Positions 1 through 6,560 are shown, counted from the first letter of the stretch. The stretch: 6,999 nt of DNA from Candidatus Portiera sp. (GCA_015163845.1 JAAOII010000141.1:1-6999); one strand, 5' to 3'. Made by a program: numbers and translations. The notes: generated from the letters alone by a model not told the origin.

Positions 1-946
1 GCCGCATGCCTGGTGGCAAATTAAAAATAACTGTTTCCTTATCGCCTTCTGCTTGGACAACTTGAGAAATACCCCAAGCTTTAAGTTGATTAACCACATC
101 AACAACTAATTTCTCTGGTGCAGATGCTCCAGCAGTGACTCCAATGCCCGCGACATTTTCAATCCACTCACGTTGCAATTCAGCTGCGTCATCAATTAAA
201 TAGGCAGAACAGCCATGCTTTTGTGCCAGTTCGCAGAGACGATTAGAATTGGAACTATTGCTTGAACCAATCACTATTACTAATTGACAGTCCTTAACCA
301 GTTGCTTAACTGCATTTTGGCGGTTTTGCGTGGCGTAACAAATATCATTCTTGTAGGGTTCTTTGATAGCAGGGAATCTCTCTTTCAACACTTGGACTAT
401 CTCTTCAGTATCATCATAAGATAGAGTGGTCTGAGTGACATAGGCCAAATGCTCAGGATTTTTAACTTGTATGGTCTGTGCTTGTTGGATATCTTCTATT
501 AAGTATATCTTACCACCTTGGCTGGTGTCATATTGTCCTAAAGTTCCCTCTACTTCTGGATGATTATCATGACCAATTAAAATACATTCACGTCTATCTT
601 TGGCAAACTTATGCACCTCCATATGTACCTTGGTTACTAGCGGGCAAGTGGCATCAAAAATGGTGAGCTTTTTGGCAACCGCATCATTGTAGACCTTTTG
701 GGATATCCCATGGGCACTAAAAATAGTTATGCTACCCTCGGGTATTTCAGCAATTTCTTCAACAAAAATGGCGCCCTTCTTTGTAAGGTCTTCTATTACC
801 GATTTGTTGTGCACTATTTCATGGCGGATGTAGATAGGTTGATCAAATATTTCCAAAGCACTTTCCACCATAGCTACGGCACGTTCTACGCCAGCACAGA
901 AACCTCGCGGTTGGGCTAAAATAATGTTTTGAGATTGATCGTCCAT
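1..946 (-). CDS. ispH: 4-hydroxy-3-methylbut-2-enyl diphosphate reductase IspH (LytB), 3' end cut by window edge
   Basis: This cytoplasmic [4Fe-4S] enzyme performs the last step of the MEP isoprenoid pathway, reducing HMBPP to isopentenyl and dimethylallyl diphosphate. Reading leftward from the ATG at 946 gives 315 codons without a stop, ending ...FNLPPGMR at the window edge. The family is about 310-320 residues, so only a few residues are missing. The three cluster cysteines are present: C17 in PRGFCAGV, C101 in FDATCPL and C203 in NDICYAT. Substrate-pocket residues are also present: H46 in HEIVHN, H129 and E131 in HPEVEG, the TQTTLS loop near 171-176, and S231/S232/N233 in SSNSN. Numbering runs 5-6 above E. 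coli because of a slightly longer N-terminus. The start is chosen because the conserved strand (NIILAQPRGF) begins right after it; no Shine-Dalgarno is visible. The gene is divergent from bfr. The reading was made by hand translation and the family call is secure. Confidence 0.97.
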   Translation of the reverse strand, partial: MDDQSQNIILAQPRGFCAGVERAVAMVESALEIFDQPIYIRHEIVHNKSVIEDLTKKGAIFVEEIAEIPEGSITIFSAHGISQKVYNDAVAKKLTIFDATCPLVTKVHMEVHKFAKDRRECILIGHDNHPEVEGTLGQYDTSQGGKIYLIEDIQQAQTIQVKNPEHLAYVTQTTLSYDDTEEIVQVLKERFPAIKEPYKNDICYATQNRQNAVKQLVKDCQLVIVIGSSNSSNSNRLCELAQKHGCSAYLIDDAAELQREWIENVAGIGVTAGASAPEKLVVDVVNQLKAWGISQVVQAEGDKETVIFNLPPGMR

Positions 947-952
947 ATACTT

Positions 953-958
953 ATTATA
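953..958 (-). promoter_or_regulatory. Probable -10 box of ispH, placed for a leaderless transcript
   Basis: On the minus strand the hexamer TATAAT, a perfect sigma-70 -10 consensus, ends 6 nt before the A of the ispH ATG. Transcription normally starts about 7 nt after the -10 box, which would fall on the start codon itself. The best -35 candidate is TTCTTA (minus strand of 977-982, 18-bp spacer), which matches only 3 of 6 positions. AT-rich DNA yields such hexamers by chance, so this is moderate support only. Confidence 0.45.
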
Positions 959-1028
959 TAACATTCCCAATTTAGGTAAGAATACTATTAATTAACGACA
1001 TTCTGCCATATAATATTTAATATATAGG

Positions 1029-1044
1029 TGACTGAAACCAGTTA
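1029..1044. promoter_or_regulatory. Imperfect inverted repeat, possible operator
   Basis: TGACTG, a 4-nt spacer (AAAC) and CAGTTA form half-sites that match at 5 of 6 positions as inverted repeats. The size and symmetry would suit a dimeric regulator, and the position is central between the divergent ispH and bfr genes. It does not match the FNR, Crp or Fur consensus as I know them. A hit of this quality can occur by chance. Confidence 0.2.
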
Positions 1045-1133
1045 TGTATTTTTATGCAAGCTTGCTGTTTTTGTGACCAAATTGTTTAATATTATTATGA
1101 AACATTGTTGTATAAATGGTGGAATATAGATAG

Positions 1134-1177
1134 TAGAATATGACTAGAATATGGTTAGAATATGGTTAGAATATGAA
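1134..1177 (+). repeat. Four tandem 11-bp repeats overlapping the bfr start codon
   Basis: The units are TAGAATATGAC (1134-1144), TAGAATATGGT (1145-1155), TAGAATATGGT (1156-1166) and TAGAATATGAA (1167-1177). Only the last two bases vary, and the middle two copies are identical. Each unit holds TAGAAT, a 5-of-6 match to the -10 consensus, followed directly by an ATG. The ATG of the fourth unit (1173) is the bfr start. Because 11 bp is about one helical turn, all the hexamers lie on the same DNA face. The array is seen directly; any promoter, operator or slippage role is inference. Confidence 0.9.
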
Positions 1178-1646
1178 AGGGAATAACGAAGTAATCATTT
1201 TACTAAATGAGGCACTTGGTTCTGAGCTACAAGCGATTAACCAATATATGTTGCATTCAAGCATACTTGGGAATTTAGGACATCCTAAATTGGCTGCATT
1301 TGTTAAGAAGCAGGCAATTGATGAAATGCATCACGCAGAAAAATTGATAGAGAGGACACTCTTTTTGGATGGCGAACCAGTTTTAATGGGAGGTAAAAGA
1401 ACTGAGCTGGATAAAGAACCAGAAGCCATACTGAAAAAGCAGTTAGCACTTGAAAAAGAAGCGGTAGAATTATATCGTCGGGCAGCTGGCCAGTCCCATC
1501 AATCTAGGGACTATGTTACTCGCACCTTATTTGAAGAATTACTTGCCGATGAAGAAAACCACTATGATTGGTTGGATACTCAACTCGGGTTAATTAAACG
1601 ACTGGGCTTTACCAATTATGAGGCGGCTCTAATAACAATTGAATAA
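1173..1646 (+). CDS. bfr: Bacterioferritin, haem-binding iron storage protein
   Basis: Bacterioferritin assembles into a 24-subunit cytoplasmic shell that oxidises Fe(II) and stores it as a ferric mineral, with haem between subunit pairs. The 157-residue product is full length (E. coli Bfr is 158) and aligns without shifts. The di-iron ferroxidase ligands are all present at standard positions: E18, E51, H54, E94, E127 and H130. The haem ligand M52 is also present, so this is a Bfr rather than a haem-free ferritin. The start opens with MKGN, like the E. coli MKGD start, and begins the first helix correctly. No Shine-Dalgarno precedes it; the start codon lies inside an 11-bp tandem repeat. oadG begins 5 bp after the stop, so the genes are probably co-transcribed. 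Regulation by iron cannot be shown from the sequence. Confidence 0.96.
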   Translation: MKGNNEVIILLNEALGSELQAINQYMLHSSILGNLGHPKLAAFVKKQAIDEMHHAEKLIERTLFLDGEPVLMGGKRTELDKEPEAILKKQLALEKEAVELYRRAAGQSHQSRDYVTRTLFEELLADEENHYDWLDTQLGLIKRLGFTNYEAALITIE

Positions 1647-1651
1647 CTGCT

Positions 1652-1846
1652 ATGTCTGAAATGACGGAAGCATTAATTTTAGCTGGAGTGGGATTCAGTT
1701 TCGTATTCTTATTTTTGGGCTGTTTGGTTATATCTTTGCTAATATCGTCGCGTATATTTGGATGGTTGAATAAAGATGCCACAGAAAATGAGTCGGCAGT
1801 TGCAGCAGTTGCAGCAGCGGTTAAGCATCATAATCGAAAGAAATAA
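1652..1846 (+). CDS. oadG: Oxaloacetate decarboxylase gamma subunit
   Basis: The gamma subunit is a small membrane anchor that holds the alpha and beta subunits together in the sodium-pumping oxaloacetate decarboxylase. In characterised enzymes its C-terminal tail also helps bind zinc. The 64-residue product has one strongly hydrophobic N-terminal helix (about residues 8-33), a short linker, an Ala/Val-rich stretch and a basic tail with H59 and H60 (VKHHNRKK). That tail resembles the AIAHHRRQ-type ending of family members, which are typically about 80 residues, so this one is short. An alternative ATG lies at 1661 (M4). Neither start has a Shine-Dalgarno. Position directly before oadA, as in known oadGAB operons, strongly supports the call, since sequence conservation in this family is low. 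Confidence 0.88.
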   Translation: MSEMTEALILAGVGFSFVFLFLGCLVISLLISSRIFGWLNKDATENESAVAAVAAAVKHHNRKK

Positions 1847-1866
1847 TTACTTCTTAAAAAATATCT

Positions 1867-3705
1867 ATGAACTCACAACGAAACACAGACAAAAAATCTC
1901 CTGTATCAATAACAGAGTTGGTGTTTAGAGACGGCCACCAATCCTTGTTGGCGACACGCATGCGCATAGATGACATGTTACCTATAGCAGATAAACTAGA
2001 TAAAATTGGCTATTGGTCTACAGAGTCATGGGGAGGTGCAACCTTTGATTCCTGCATAAGATTCTTAGGCGAAGATCCTTGGGAGAGAATAAGAGAAATT
2101 AGTGCAGCAATGCCAAATACTCCTCAGCAGATGTTGTTACGTGGGCAGAATATACTTGGGTATCGCCATTATGCCAATGATGTGGTAGAAAAATTTGTTG
2201 AACGTTCAGTTATAAATGGTGTCAAGATATTTCGTGTTTTTGACGCTTTGAATGATATGCGTAACATTGATACAGCAATCAAGGCAGTTCTCAAATATGA
2301 AGGGCATGCCCAGGGAACTCTATCCTATACTATTAGCCCACTGCATACTTTGGATGCTTGGGTTAAGCAAGCAAAAGATATAGAATCCTTGGGTGCACAT
2401 TCTCTGGCAATAAAAGATATGTCAGGTCTTTTAACTCCTTACGTAGCTTATGATTTAGTCAGCAAAATAAAACAACAGACCAAACTACGAGTGCATATCC
2501 ATTGCCATGCTACTACTGGCCTATCAACTGCTACAGCAGTTAAAGCCATAGAAGCAGGTGCAGATACAGTCGACACCTCAATCTCATCAATGAGTATGAC
2601 TTATGGTCATACTGCAACCGAGGCAATGGTGGCAATTCTTAAAGACACCCCTTATGATACTGGTTTGGACCTAGATAAACTTATTGAGATTAGTGAATAT
2701 TTTCGCCCAATTCGTAAGAAGTATGCTAAGTTTGAAGGATCTTTACAGGGAATAGATCCACGCATTTTAATTGCTCAAGTTCCCGGCGGCATGCTTACCA
2801 ACATGGAGAATCAACTGCGAGAGCAGAACATGGCAGATAAACTGGGCGAGGTTCTAATAGAAATTCCTAAAGTTCGCAAGGAATTGGGCTATGTGCCTTT
2901 AGTGACTCCCTCATCGCAAATAGTTGGGAGCCAAGCAGTTATGAATGTGATGACTGGGGAAAGATACAAAACAATTACTAAAGAGACAGAAGGAATAGTG
3001 CGTGGCGAATATGGCAGAGTTCCTGGTGAAATAGATAAAGATCTCAAACAAAAAGTCCTAAAAGGTGAAGAACCACCGCCCTATGATCCTACAGCCCGCC
3101 CTGATGAATTAGAGGAACTCACCAAAGAACTGCAACAAAAAGCATCAGAAGAAGGATTTAAATTGGCAGAAAATGAAGTTGATGATGTTCTATCTTATGC
3201 TTTGTTCCCTCAAGTGGCGCTTAAGTATTTCAAGAATCGTAACAACCCAGATGCTTTTGAGCCAAAAGTAAGTGAGAATGATGTCAAGGATAGCAACACT
3301 AGTGCTCCTGCAACTACTGCAGGAGATACTGGCATCTATAAGGTAAGAGTGAATAATAAAGAATTCATGGTGGAAGTTGCTGGAACAGGTGCAAGCACAG
3401 GGACACTAGTGCAAGGAGCGGCAACGCCTATGGCAACTGCTACACCTCCACCAGCTGCTCATGCAGCTGCGGATAATACTTCTGGTGATGAGGAGATAGC
3501 AGCTCCTTTGGCTGGGAATGTGTTTAAACTCATGGTCAGCCAAGGGCAGGAAGTTAAAGAAAACGATGTCGTAATGATAATGGAAGCAATGAAGATGGAG
3601 GCAGAAGTCCGTTCTCCATATTCTGGTATAATCAGTAGCATTCATATCCGCCAAGGGGATAGTGTCTCAGTTGGTGCTAAACTGATGAGCATCAGCACAA
3701 AATAA
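1867..3705 (+). CDS. oadA: Oxaloacetate decarboxylase alpha subunit (biotin-dependent carboxyltransferase)
   Basis: The alpha subunit transfers the carboxyl group of oxaloacetate to its own biotin, giving pyruvate; the beta subunit then decarboxylates carboxybiotin and exports sodium. Of 612 residues, about 14-300 form the carboxyltransferase barrel. Its visible residues are metal-binding D22 in RDGHQS, K183 in AIKDMSG (the lysine carbamylated in the family), and metal ligands H212 and H214 in HIHCHATTG. The conserved PYC/OADA region follows to about 460 (VAQVPGGM-type motif, LVTPSSQIVG). A variable Ala/Pro/Thr-rich linker spans about 475-540. The biotinyl domain occupies about 543-612, with the EAMKME motif and biotinylated K576. 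The order and residues match Klebsiella and Vibrio OadA, numbered 5 higher. Paralogues such as pyruvate carboxylase subunit B are less likely given oadG and oadB on either side. No Shine-Dalgarno is visible; the gap from oadG is 20 bp. Confidence 0.96.
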   Translation: MNSQRNTDKKSPVSITELVFRDGHQSLLATRMRIDDMLPIADKLDKIGYWSTESWGGATFDSCIRFLGEDPWERIREISAAMPNTPQQMLLRGQNILGYRHYANDVVEKFVERSVINGVKIFRVFDALNDMRNIDTAIKAVLKYEGHAQGTLSYTISPLHTLDAWVKQAKDIESLGAHSLAIKDMSGLLTPYVAYDLVSKIKQQTKLRVHIHCHATTGLSTATAVKAIEAGADTVDTSISSMSMTYGHTATEAMVAILKDTPYDTGLDLDKLIEISEYFRPIRKKYAKFEGSLQGIDPRILIAQVPGGMLTNMENQLREQNMADKLGEVLIEIPKVRKELGYVPLVTPSSQIVGSQAVMNVMTGERYKTITKETEGIVRGEYGRVPGEIDKDLKQKVLKGEEPPPYDPTARPDELEELTKELQQKASEEGFKLAENEVDDVLSYALFPQVALKYFKNRNNPDAFEPKVSENDVKDSNTSAPATTAGDTGIYKVRVNNKEFMVEVAGTGASTGTLVQGAATPMATATPPPAAHAAADNTSGDEEIAAPLAGNVFKLMVSQGQEVKENDVVMIMEAMKMEAEVRSPYSGIISSIHIRQGDSVSVGAKLMSISTK

Positions 3706-3717
3706 CAAGCTAAGCTT

Positions 3718-4848
3718 ATGGAATATTTAACAATTATCTGGCAGGGCACAGGAATATACAATATTACTCCTGGGCAATGCGTAATGATAGTTATATGCTT
3801 GCTATTACTTTACCTAGCAATATTCAAAAAATTTGAACCCTTGTTGCTATTACCCATAGGATTTGGTGGACTACTTGCCAATGCACCTATAGTTGATATG
3901 GCAGCTCCTGGAGGAATCCTTTACTACATATATACTATCGGCATAGGGACTAGTTTATTCCCGTTACTTATTTTCATGGGAGTGGGTGCCTTGACTGATT
4001 TCTCGCCTATGCTGGCAAATCCTAAGACCTTGTTTTTAGGTGCAGCTGCCCAGTTTGGTATATTTGCCACAATGTTAGGAGCTGTTGCTCTGAGTCAATT
4101 TGGCGTGTTTGACTTTAGTTTAAAGGAAGCCGCCGCCATAGGCATAATAGGGGGAGCTGATGGCCCCACGGCAATCTACTTGTCAAATATCTTGGCACCT
4201 GATTTGCTGGGAGCAATAGCTGTGGCTGCCTATTCTTATATGGCACTGGTGCCATTAATCCAGCCGCCAATAATGCGTCTATTAACTACCAAAGAAGAAC
4301 GTTCCATAGAGATGACTCAACTTAGAGAAGTATCAAAGATAGAGAGGATCGCTTTCCCCATACTCATGGTGGTCTTGGTCATAATGTTTCTTCCGGATGC
4401 CACCCCTTTGTTGGGCATGTTCTGCTTAGGTAACTTGATCAGAGAATGTGCCGTTGTAGACCGCCTTACCGACACCCTACAAAACGCCTTGATTAATTCC
4501 GTAACTATTTTATTGGGCATTGCTGTGGGTTCCAAGCTTAGTGCCGCCGAATTTCTTGACAGTAAAACCATCGCCATATTGGCATTGGGCATAGTAGCAT
4601 TTGCTCTTGGCACAGCCATGGGAGTTCTAATGGGCAAACTACTCAACAAGTTTAGCAGTACACCAATCAATCCATTAATTGGAGCTGCGGGGGTTTCTGC
4701 TGTTCCTATGGCAGCAAGAGTTGTAAACAAAGTGGGTAATGAAGCCAACCCTCAGAATTTCTTATTGATGCATGCAATGGGTCCCAATGTTGCTGGTGTG
4801 ATTGGCTCAGCAGTGGCAGCCGGTGTTATGATTAAATTCCTGGGCTAA
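3718..4848 (+). CDS. oadB: Oxaloacetate decarboxylase beta subunit, sodium-translocating carboxybiotin decarboxylase
   Basis: This multi-pass inner-membrane protein decarboxylates the carboxybiotin carried by OadA and couples this to sodium export. The 376-residue product is hydrophobic throughout, with about nine or more membrane segments. Key residues are D148 in GGADGPTA (Klebsiella D203) and N318/G322/S327 in NPLIGAAGVSAVP (Klebsiella N373/G377/S382). Other hallmarks are KFEPLLLLPIGFGG, YSYMALVPLIQPP and the C-terminal NFLLMHAMGPNVAGV. It lacks a segment of about 55 residues found in Klebsiella OadB (about 433 residues) upstream of the catalytic Asp, and so resembles the shorter beta subunits of related decarboxylases in length. 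The N-terminus aligns with known starts (MEYL versus MESL). The gene lies 12 bp after oadA and is last in the run. A glutaconyl- or methylmalonyl-CoA decarboxylase beta subunit is related, but the neighbouring genes favour OAD. Confidence 0.95.
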   Translation: MEYLTIIWQGTGIYNITPGQCVMIVICLLLLYLAIFKKFEPLLLLPIGFGGLLANAPIVDMAAPGGILYYIYTIGIGTSLFPLLIFMGVGALTDFSPMLANPKTLFLGAAAQFGIFATMLGAVALSQFGVFDFSLKEAAAIGIIGGADGPTAIYLSNILAPDLLGAIAVAAYSYMALVPLIQPPIMRLLTTKEERSIEMTQLREVSKIERIAFPILMVVLVIMFLPDATPLLGMFCLGNLIRECAVVDRLTDTLQNALINSVTILLGIAVGSKLSAAEFLDSKTIAILALGIVAFALGTAMGVLMGKLLNKFSSTPINPLIGAAGVSAVPMAARVVNKVGNEANPQNFLLMHAMGPNVAGVIGSAVAAGVMIKFLG

Positions 4849-4905
4849 ATTAGCTATTGTCCTAAGCAATATCTTACCCTTCACACCATAGTTAACTTTT
4901 AATAG
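4849..4905. terminator. Convergent gap between oadB and the glycosyltransferase-like gene; weak hairpins only
   Basis: Two convergent transcripts must end in or near these 57 bp. A 5-bp stem TATTG/CAATA (4855-4859 with 4867-4871) and a longer-range pairing of TTAGCTATT (4850-4858) with AATAGCTAG (4901-4909, 8 of 9) are visible, with T-rich stretches at 4897-4900 and 4911-4914. None is a classic GC-rich hairpin with a T-tract, so termination here is expected from context rather than shown. Confidence 0.25.
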
Positions 4906-5979
4906 CTAGCTTTTAGAATTCTTCAATCTATTCGGGATTAGCCCCATAATTCCCTGTTGCTTGTAACGCGACAGCATCATTTTTATAATAAACTCTGCCC
5001 AACGTTTCTTAAGCACTAGGAGTGTTGGAATGCTGGCAAGGATACTAGCCAATAACAAGATGAGTTTGTTACTAAACTTGTTGTGTAGTTTTAGCTTGTT
5101 CAGTTCTAACAGATAGATAAACGAGAACTTGTCTTTTGCCGAGTAATGAACTACCAGAGTTTGTGGTACTGGATATTTTCTGATTAGGGGAGCATCTTTA
5201 TCTAATACGTCTAATTTCCTATATCCACGCATTAAGCGGAACTCCTCCTGTAATAGAAGCGAGCCACTTTGCATTAATGATTGCTTATGCTTAACCATTG
5301 CCGTGGAGAATAACGTCTCATCAGCCACTGATATTTGATTAGATAATTGCTTCAGCCCAAACTCATCACGTCTTTGATAAAGATCACGCACACTATCAAA
5401 TATGTCATTACTGGAATTGCTTTGCTTAAAATAAATTAATCCACCTATAGTATGTGGGAAACTTTCTATGCCGCATTTATCCAAATACCTATCTAGGTCT
5501 GTAATAGAGAAGTTGGACCCACCTTTAATGAACTTATGCAAACTTTGTTCTTGGATGACGAAGTCCTGTTTAGATGCTGTGAATAAATCCCAGAGTTGCT
5601 GAGGGTGACAATATAATAGGCAATCTGCTTCAATGAAAATGGTCTCTTCAAAAGGAGTATACTTATCAAGGAATAGTTTATGAATGGTCCCTTGCAAATT
5701 CTGTCCTGCATATTCTTCTAAAGGTCTAATTACTTTAGATGCCATTTGTAATAACTCTGTATCGTCACTGTCAGTGATAAGGGCACAGGGGAAATTATCA
5801 CCATAGAGGTTGATAGAGTTGATCAGCCCTTTTGCCATCCGCTCATAGTGGTCCCCACGCCTATAACGTTTGGTGCCATCTACTAGGGTAAGAAATCCTC
5901 TATTCATCCCATCTATTTTATAGGACATTCTGATATATGTATACATCAGTTGATATGAAATAATAAACTTTCCATACAT
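4906..5979 (-). CDS. Glycosyltransferase-like protein (GT-A fold type) with C-terminal membrane anchor; start uncertain
   Basis: I cannot assign a family. The longest reading is 357 residues from the ATG at 5979. From M25 it looks like a nucleotide-sugar transferase. It has a first strand GFLTLVDG, a conserved-looking RGDHYERMAKGLINSI helix and a second strand ALITDSDD. A hydrophobic strand then ends in E117-A-D119 (TIFIEADCLLY), which resembles the metal-binding DxD loop of GT-A enzymes such as GT8. ADETLFSTAMVKHK around 220-235 resembles the acceptor-side helix of such proteins. A hydrophobic stretch at about 305-323, followed by a basic tail, suggests a single C-terminal membrane anchor. 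The first 24 residues do not look like part of the fold, so ATG 5928 (M18) or 5907 (M25) may be the true start; none has a Shine-Dalgarno. The gene is convergent with oadB and divergent from the Panacea gene, so it is probably monocistronic. A role in surface polysaccharide or glycan decoration is inference. Confidence 0.72.
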   Translation of the reverse strand: MYGKFIISYQLMYTYIRMSYKIDGMNRGFLTLVDGTKRYRRGDHYERMAKGLINSINLYGDNFPCALITDSDDTELLQMASKVIRPLEEYAGQNLQGTIHKLFLDKYTPFEETIFIEADCLLYCHPQQLWDLFTASKQDFVIQEQSLHKFIKGGSNFSITDLDRYLDKCGIESFPHTIGGLIYFKQSNSSNDIFDSVRDLYQRRDEFGLKQLSNQISVADETLFSTAMVKHKQSLMQSGSLLLQEEFRLMRGYRKLDVLDKDAPLIRKYPVPQTLVVHYSAKDKFSFIYLLELNKLKLHNKFSNKLILLLASILASIPTLLVLKKRWAEFIIKMMLSRYKQQGIMGLIPNRLKNSKS

Positions 5980-6016
5980 AATATAAACTTATTAAATTAA
6001 GAATATACTAATAGTC

Positions 6017-6038
6017 ACTATCTATATACTATCTATGT
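6017..6038. repeat. Two adjacent 11-bp direct repeats in the divergent promoter region
   Basis: ACTATCTATAT (6017-6027) is followed immediately by ACTATCTATGT (6028-6038), with one mismatch. The second copy overlaps the expected -35 position of the Panacea gene promoter, so a regulator bound here could affect both divergent genes. The reverse complement of the first copy also occurs exactly at 1124-1134, just before the bfr tandem repeat. An operator role is inference. Confidence 0.5.
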
Positions 6039-6049
6039 AATTATTTTTA

Positions 6050-6058
6050 TGGTAGAAT
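6050..6058 (+). promoter_or_regulatory. Extended -10 element of the Panacea-domain gene
   Basis: TGGTAGAAT fits the extended -10 pattern TGnTATAAT with one mismatch. It ends 6 nt before the A of the ATG at 6065, so transcription would begin at or next to the start codon and the mRNA would be leaderless. The -35 position (TATCTA at 6030-6035) is poor, which an extended -10 can tolerate. The absence of any Shine-Dalgarno agrees with this. Confidence 0.5.
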
Positions 6059-6064
6059 TGTATT

Positions 6065-6559
6065 ATGACAATTGAAGACAAAGGAAAATATCATCCTTTT
6101 TGGTTGGCAAATCAGTTATTATACGCAGCTAATCAAGAGGGAATTAAATTAACTAATTTACATTTACAAAAGCTATTGTATTTTTTACATGGTCATTCTT
6201 TAGCTGAAAATGGCAATGTTTTATCCGAGGATAAATTTCAACCTTGGCTCTATGGACCTGTAATAGAGAATGTTTATCATTGCACTAAAGTTTATGGTTC
6301 TGGACCTATAACTGATTACTGTAAGCAATTTCATGCAGCTCGTAAAATTTTTGCAGCTTTCATAGTGCCTGATGAAGATACAGAGTTTCATCAAATATTT
6401 CCCAGAGTATGGAATAAATATAAAAACGAGGAAGCTTTTAATTTAGTTGATCTTTCTCATGCGGACAATGGGGCTTGGAAAAAGGCAAGAGATAATAACC
6501 AGCTTTTTATTTCAAATGAAAGTATTAAGCAAGAGTTTAGCTCAATCCCATTAGATTAA
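6065..6559 (+). CDS. Panacea-domain (DUF4065, SocA-like) protein, probable antitoxin
   Basis: The 164-residue product is essentially a single Panacea domain. It shows the hallmark LQKLLYF (34-40), the following helix with HGHSLAENG, and WLYGPVI (61-67), with a YH pair just after. Known members include SocA, the adaptor antitoxin of Caulobacter SocB, phage-encoded GepA-like proteins, and many PanA antitoxins that neutralise unrelated toxins encoded beside them. No helix-turn-helix or other extra domain is visible, so it probably acts by protein-protein contact and not as a DNA-binding repressor. The next gene starts one base after the stop, as expected for a toxin-antitoxin pair, and that partner is a small membrane protein. 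The coding sequence looks richer in A+T than ispH or oadGAB, hinting at acquisition by transfer. The domain call is strong; the antitoxin role is inferred from family and context. Confidence 0.85.
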   Translation: MTIEDKGKYHPFWLANQLLYAANQEGIKLTNLHLQKLLYFLHGHSLAENGNVLSEDKFQPWLYGPVIENVYHCTKVYGSGPITDYCKQFHAARKIFAAFIVPDEDTEFHQIFPRVWNKYKNEEAFNLVDLSHADNGAWKKARDNNQLFISNESIKQEFSSIPLD

Positions 6560-6560
6560 C

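Larger units (their letters stand above)
947..1172. other. Divergent intergenic region between ispH and bfr
   Basis: This 226-bp, very AT-rich region should hold the promoters of ispH (leftward) and bfr-oadGAB (rightward). It contains the ispH -10 box, a second TATAAT on the plus strand at 1009-1014, TATAAA at 1111-1116, an imperfect inverted repeat at 1029-1044, a 10-bp palindrome GCAAGCTTGC at 1056-1065, and the tandem 11-bp repeats at the bfr start. I could not pair either plus-strand -10 candidate with a good -35 at 16-18 bp, so the bfr promoter is not resolved. I saw no convincing Fur box and no RNA gene. Confidence 0.6.
5980..6064. promoter_or_regulatory. Divergent promoter region between the glycosyltransferase-like gene and the Panacea gene
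   Basis: This short, extremely AT-rich region must drive both genes if the upstream glycosyltransferase start is used. For the minus-strand gene, GTGACT followed by a 16-bp spacer and TTTAAT (5 of 6 to the -10 consensus) lies just upstream of the ATG at 5979. For the plus-strand gene an extended -10 lies at 6050-6058. A pair of 11-bp direct repeats sits between them. Confidence 0.45.

Noticed and set aside
478..919. Open frames on the plus strand at 478-666 and 698-919
   Set aside because: Both lie antisense to ispH, whose minus-strand reading is continuous and carries all family motifs. Their translations resemble nothing.
1056..1065. Palindrome GCAAGCTTGC followed by a T-rich stretch, considered as a terminator
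   Set aside because: There is no loop to form a stable hairpin, and it lies between divergent genes where no transcript should end. It could be a binding site but nothing supports this.
3406..3654. Minus-strand open frames across the end of oadA
   Set aside because: They are opposite the oadA linker and biotinyl domain, which is certain from the EAMKME motif. They have low-complexity, non-protein-like translations.
4317..4748. A 143-codon minus-strand frame within oadB
   Set aside because: It is antisense to the conserved second half of OadB and reflects that protein's codon pattern. No start signal or family resemblance was seen.
4850..4859. TTAGCTATTG, the reverse complement of part of the hairpin at 6937-6946, considered as a dispersed repeat
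   Set aside because: Only 10 bp are shared and the flanks do not match. Matches of this size are expected by chance in AT-rich DNA.
5493..5711. A 72-codon frame on the minus strand inside the glycosyltransferase-like gene
   Set aside because: It is an alternative frame of the longer gene, without protein-like features.
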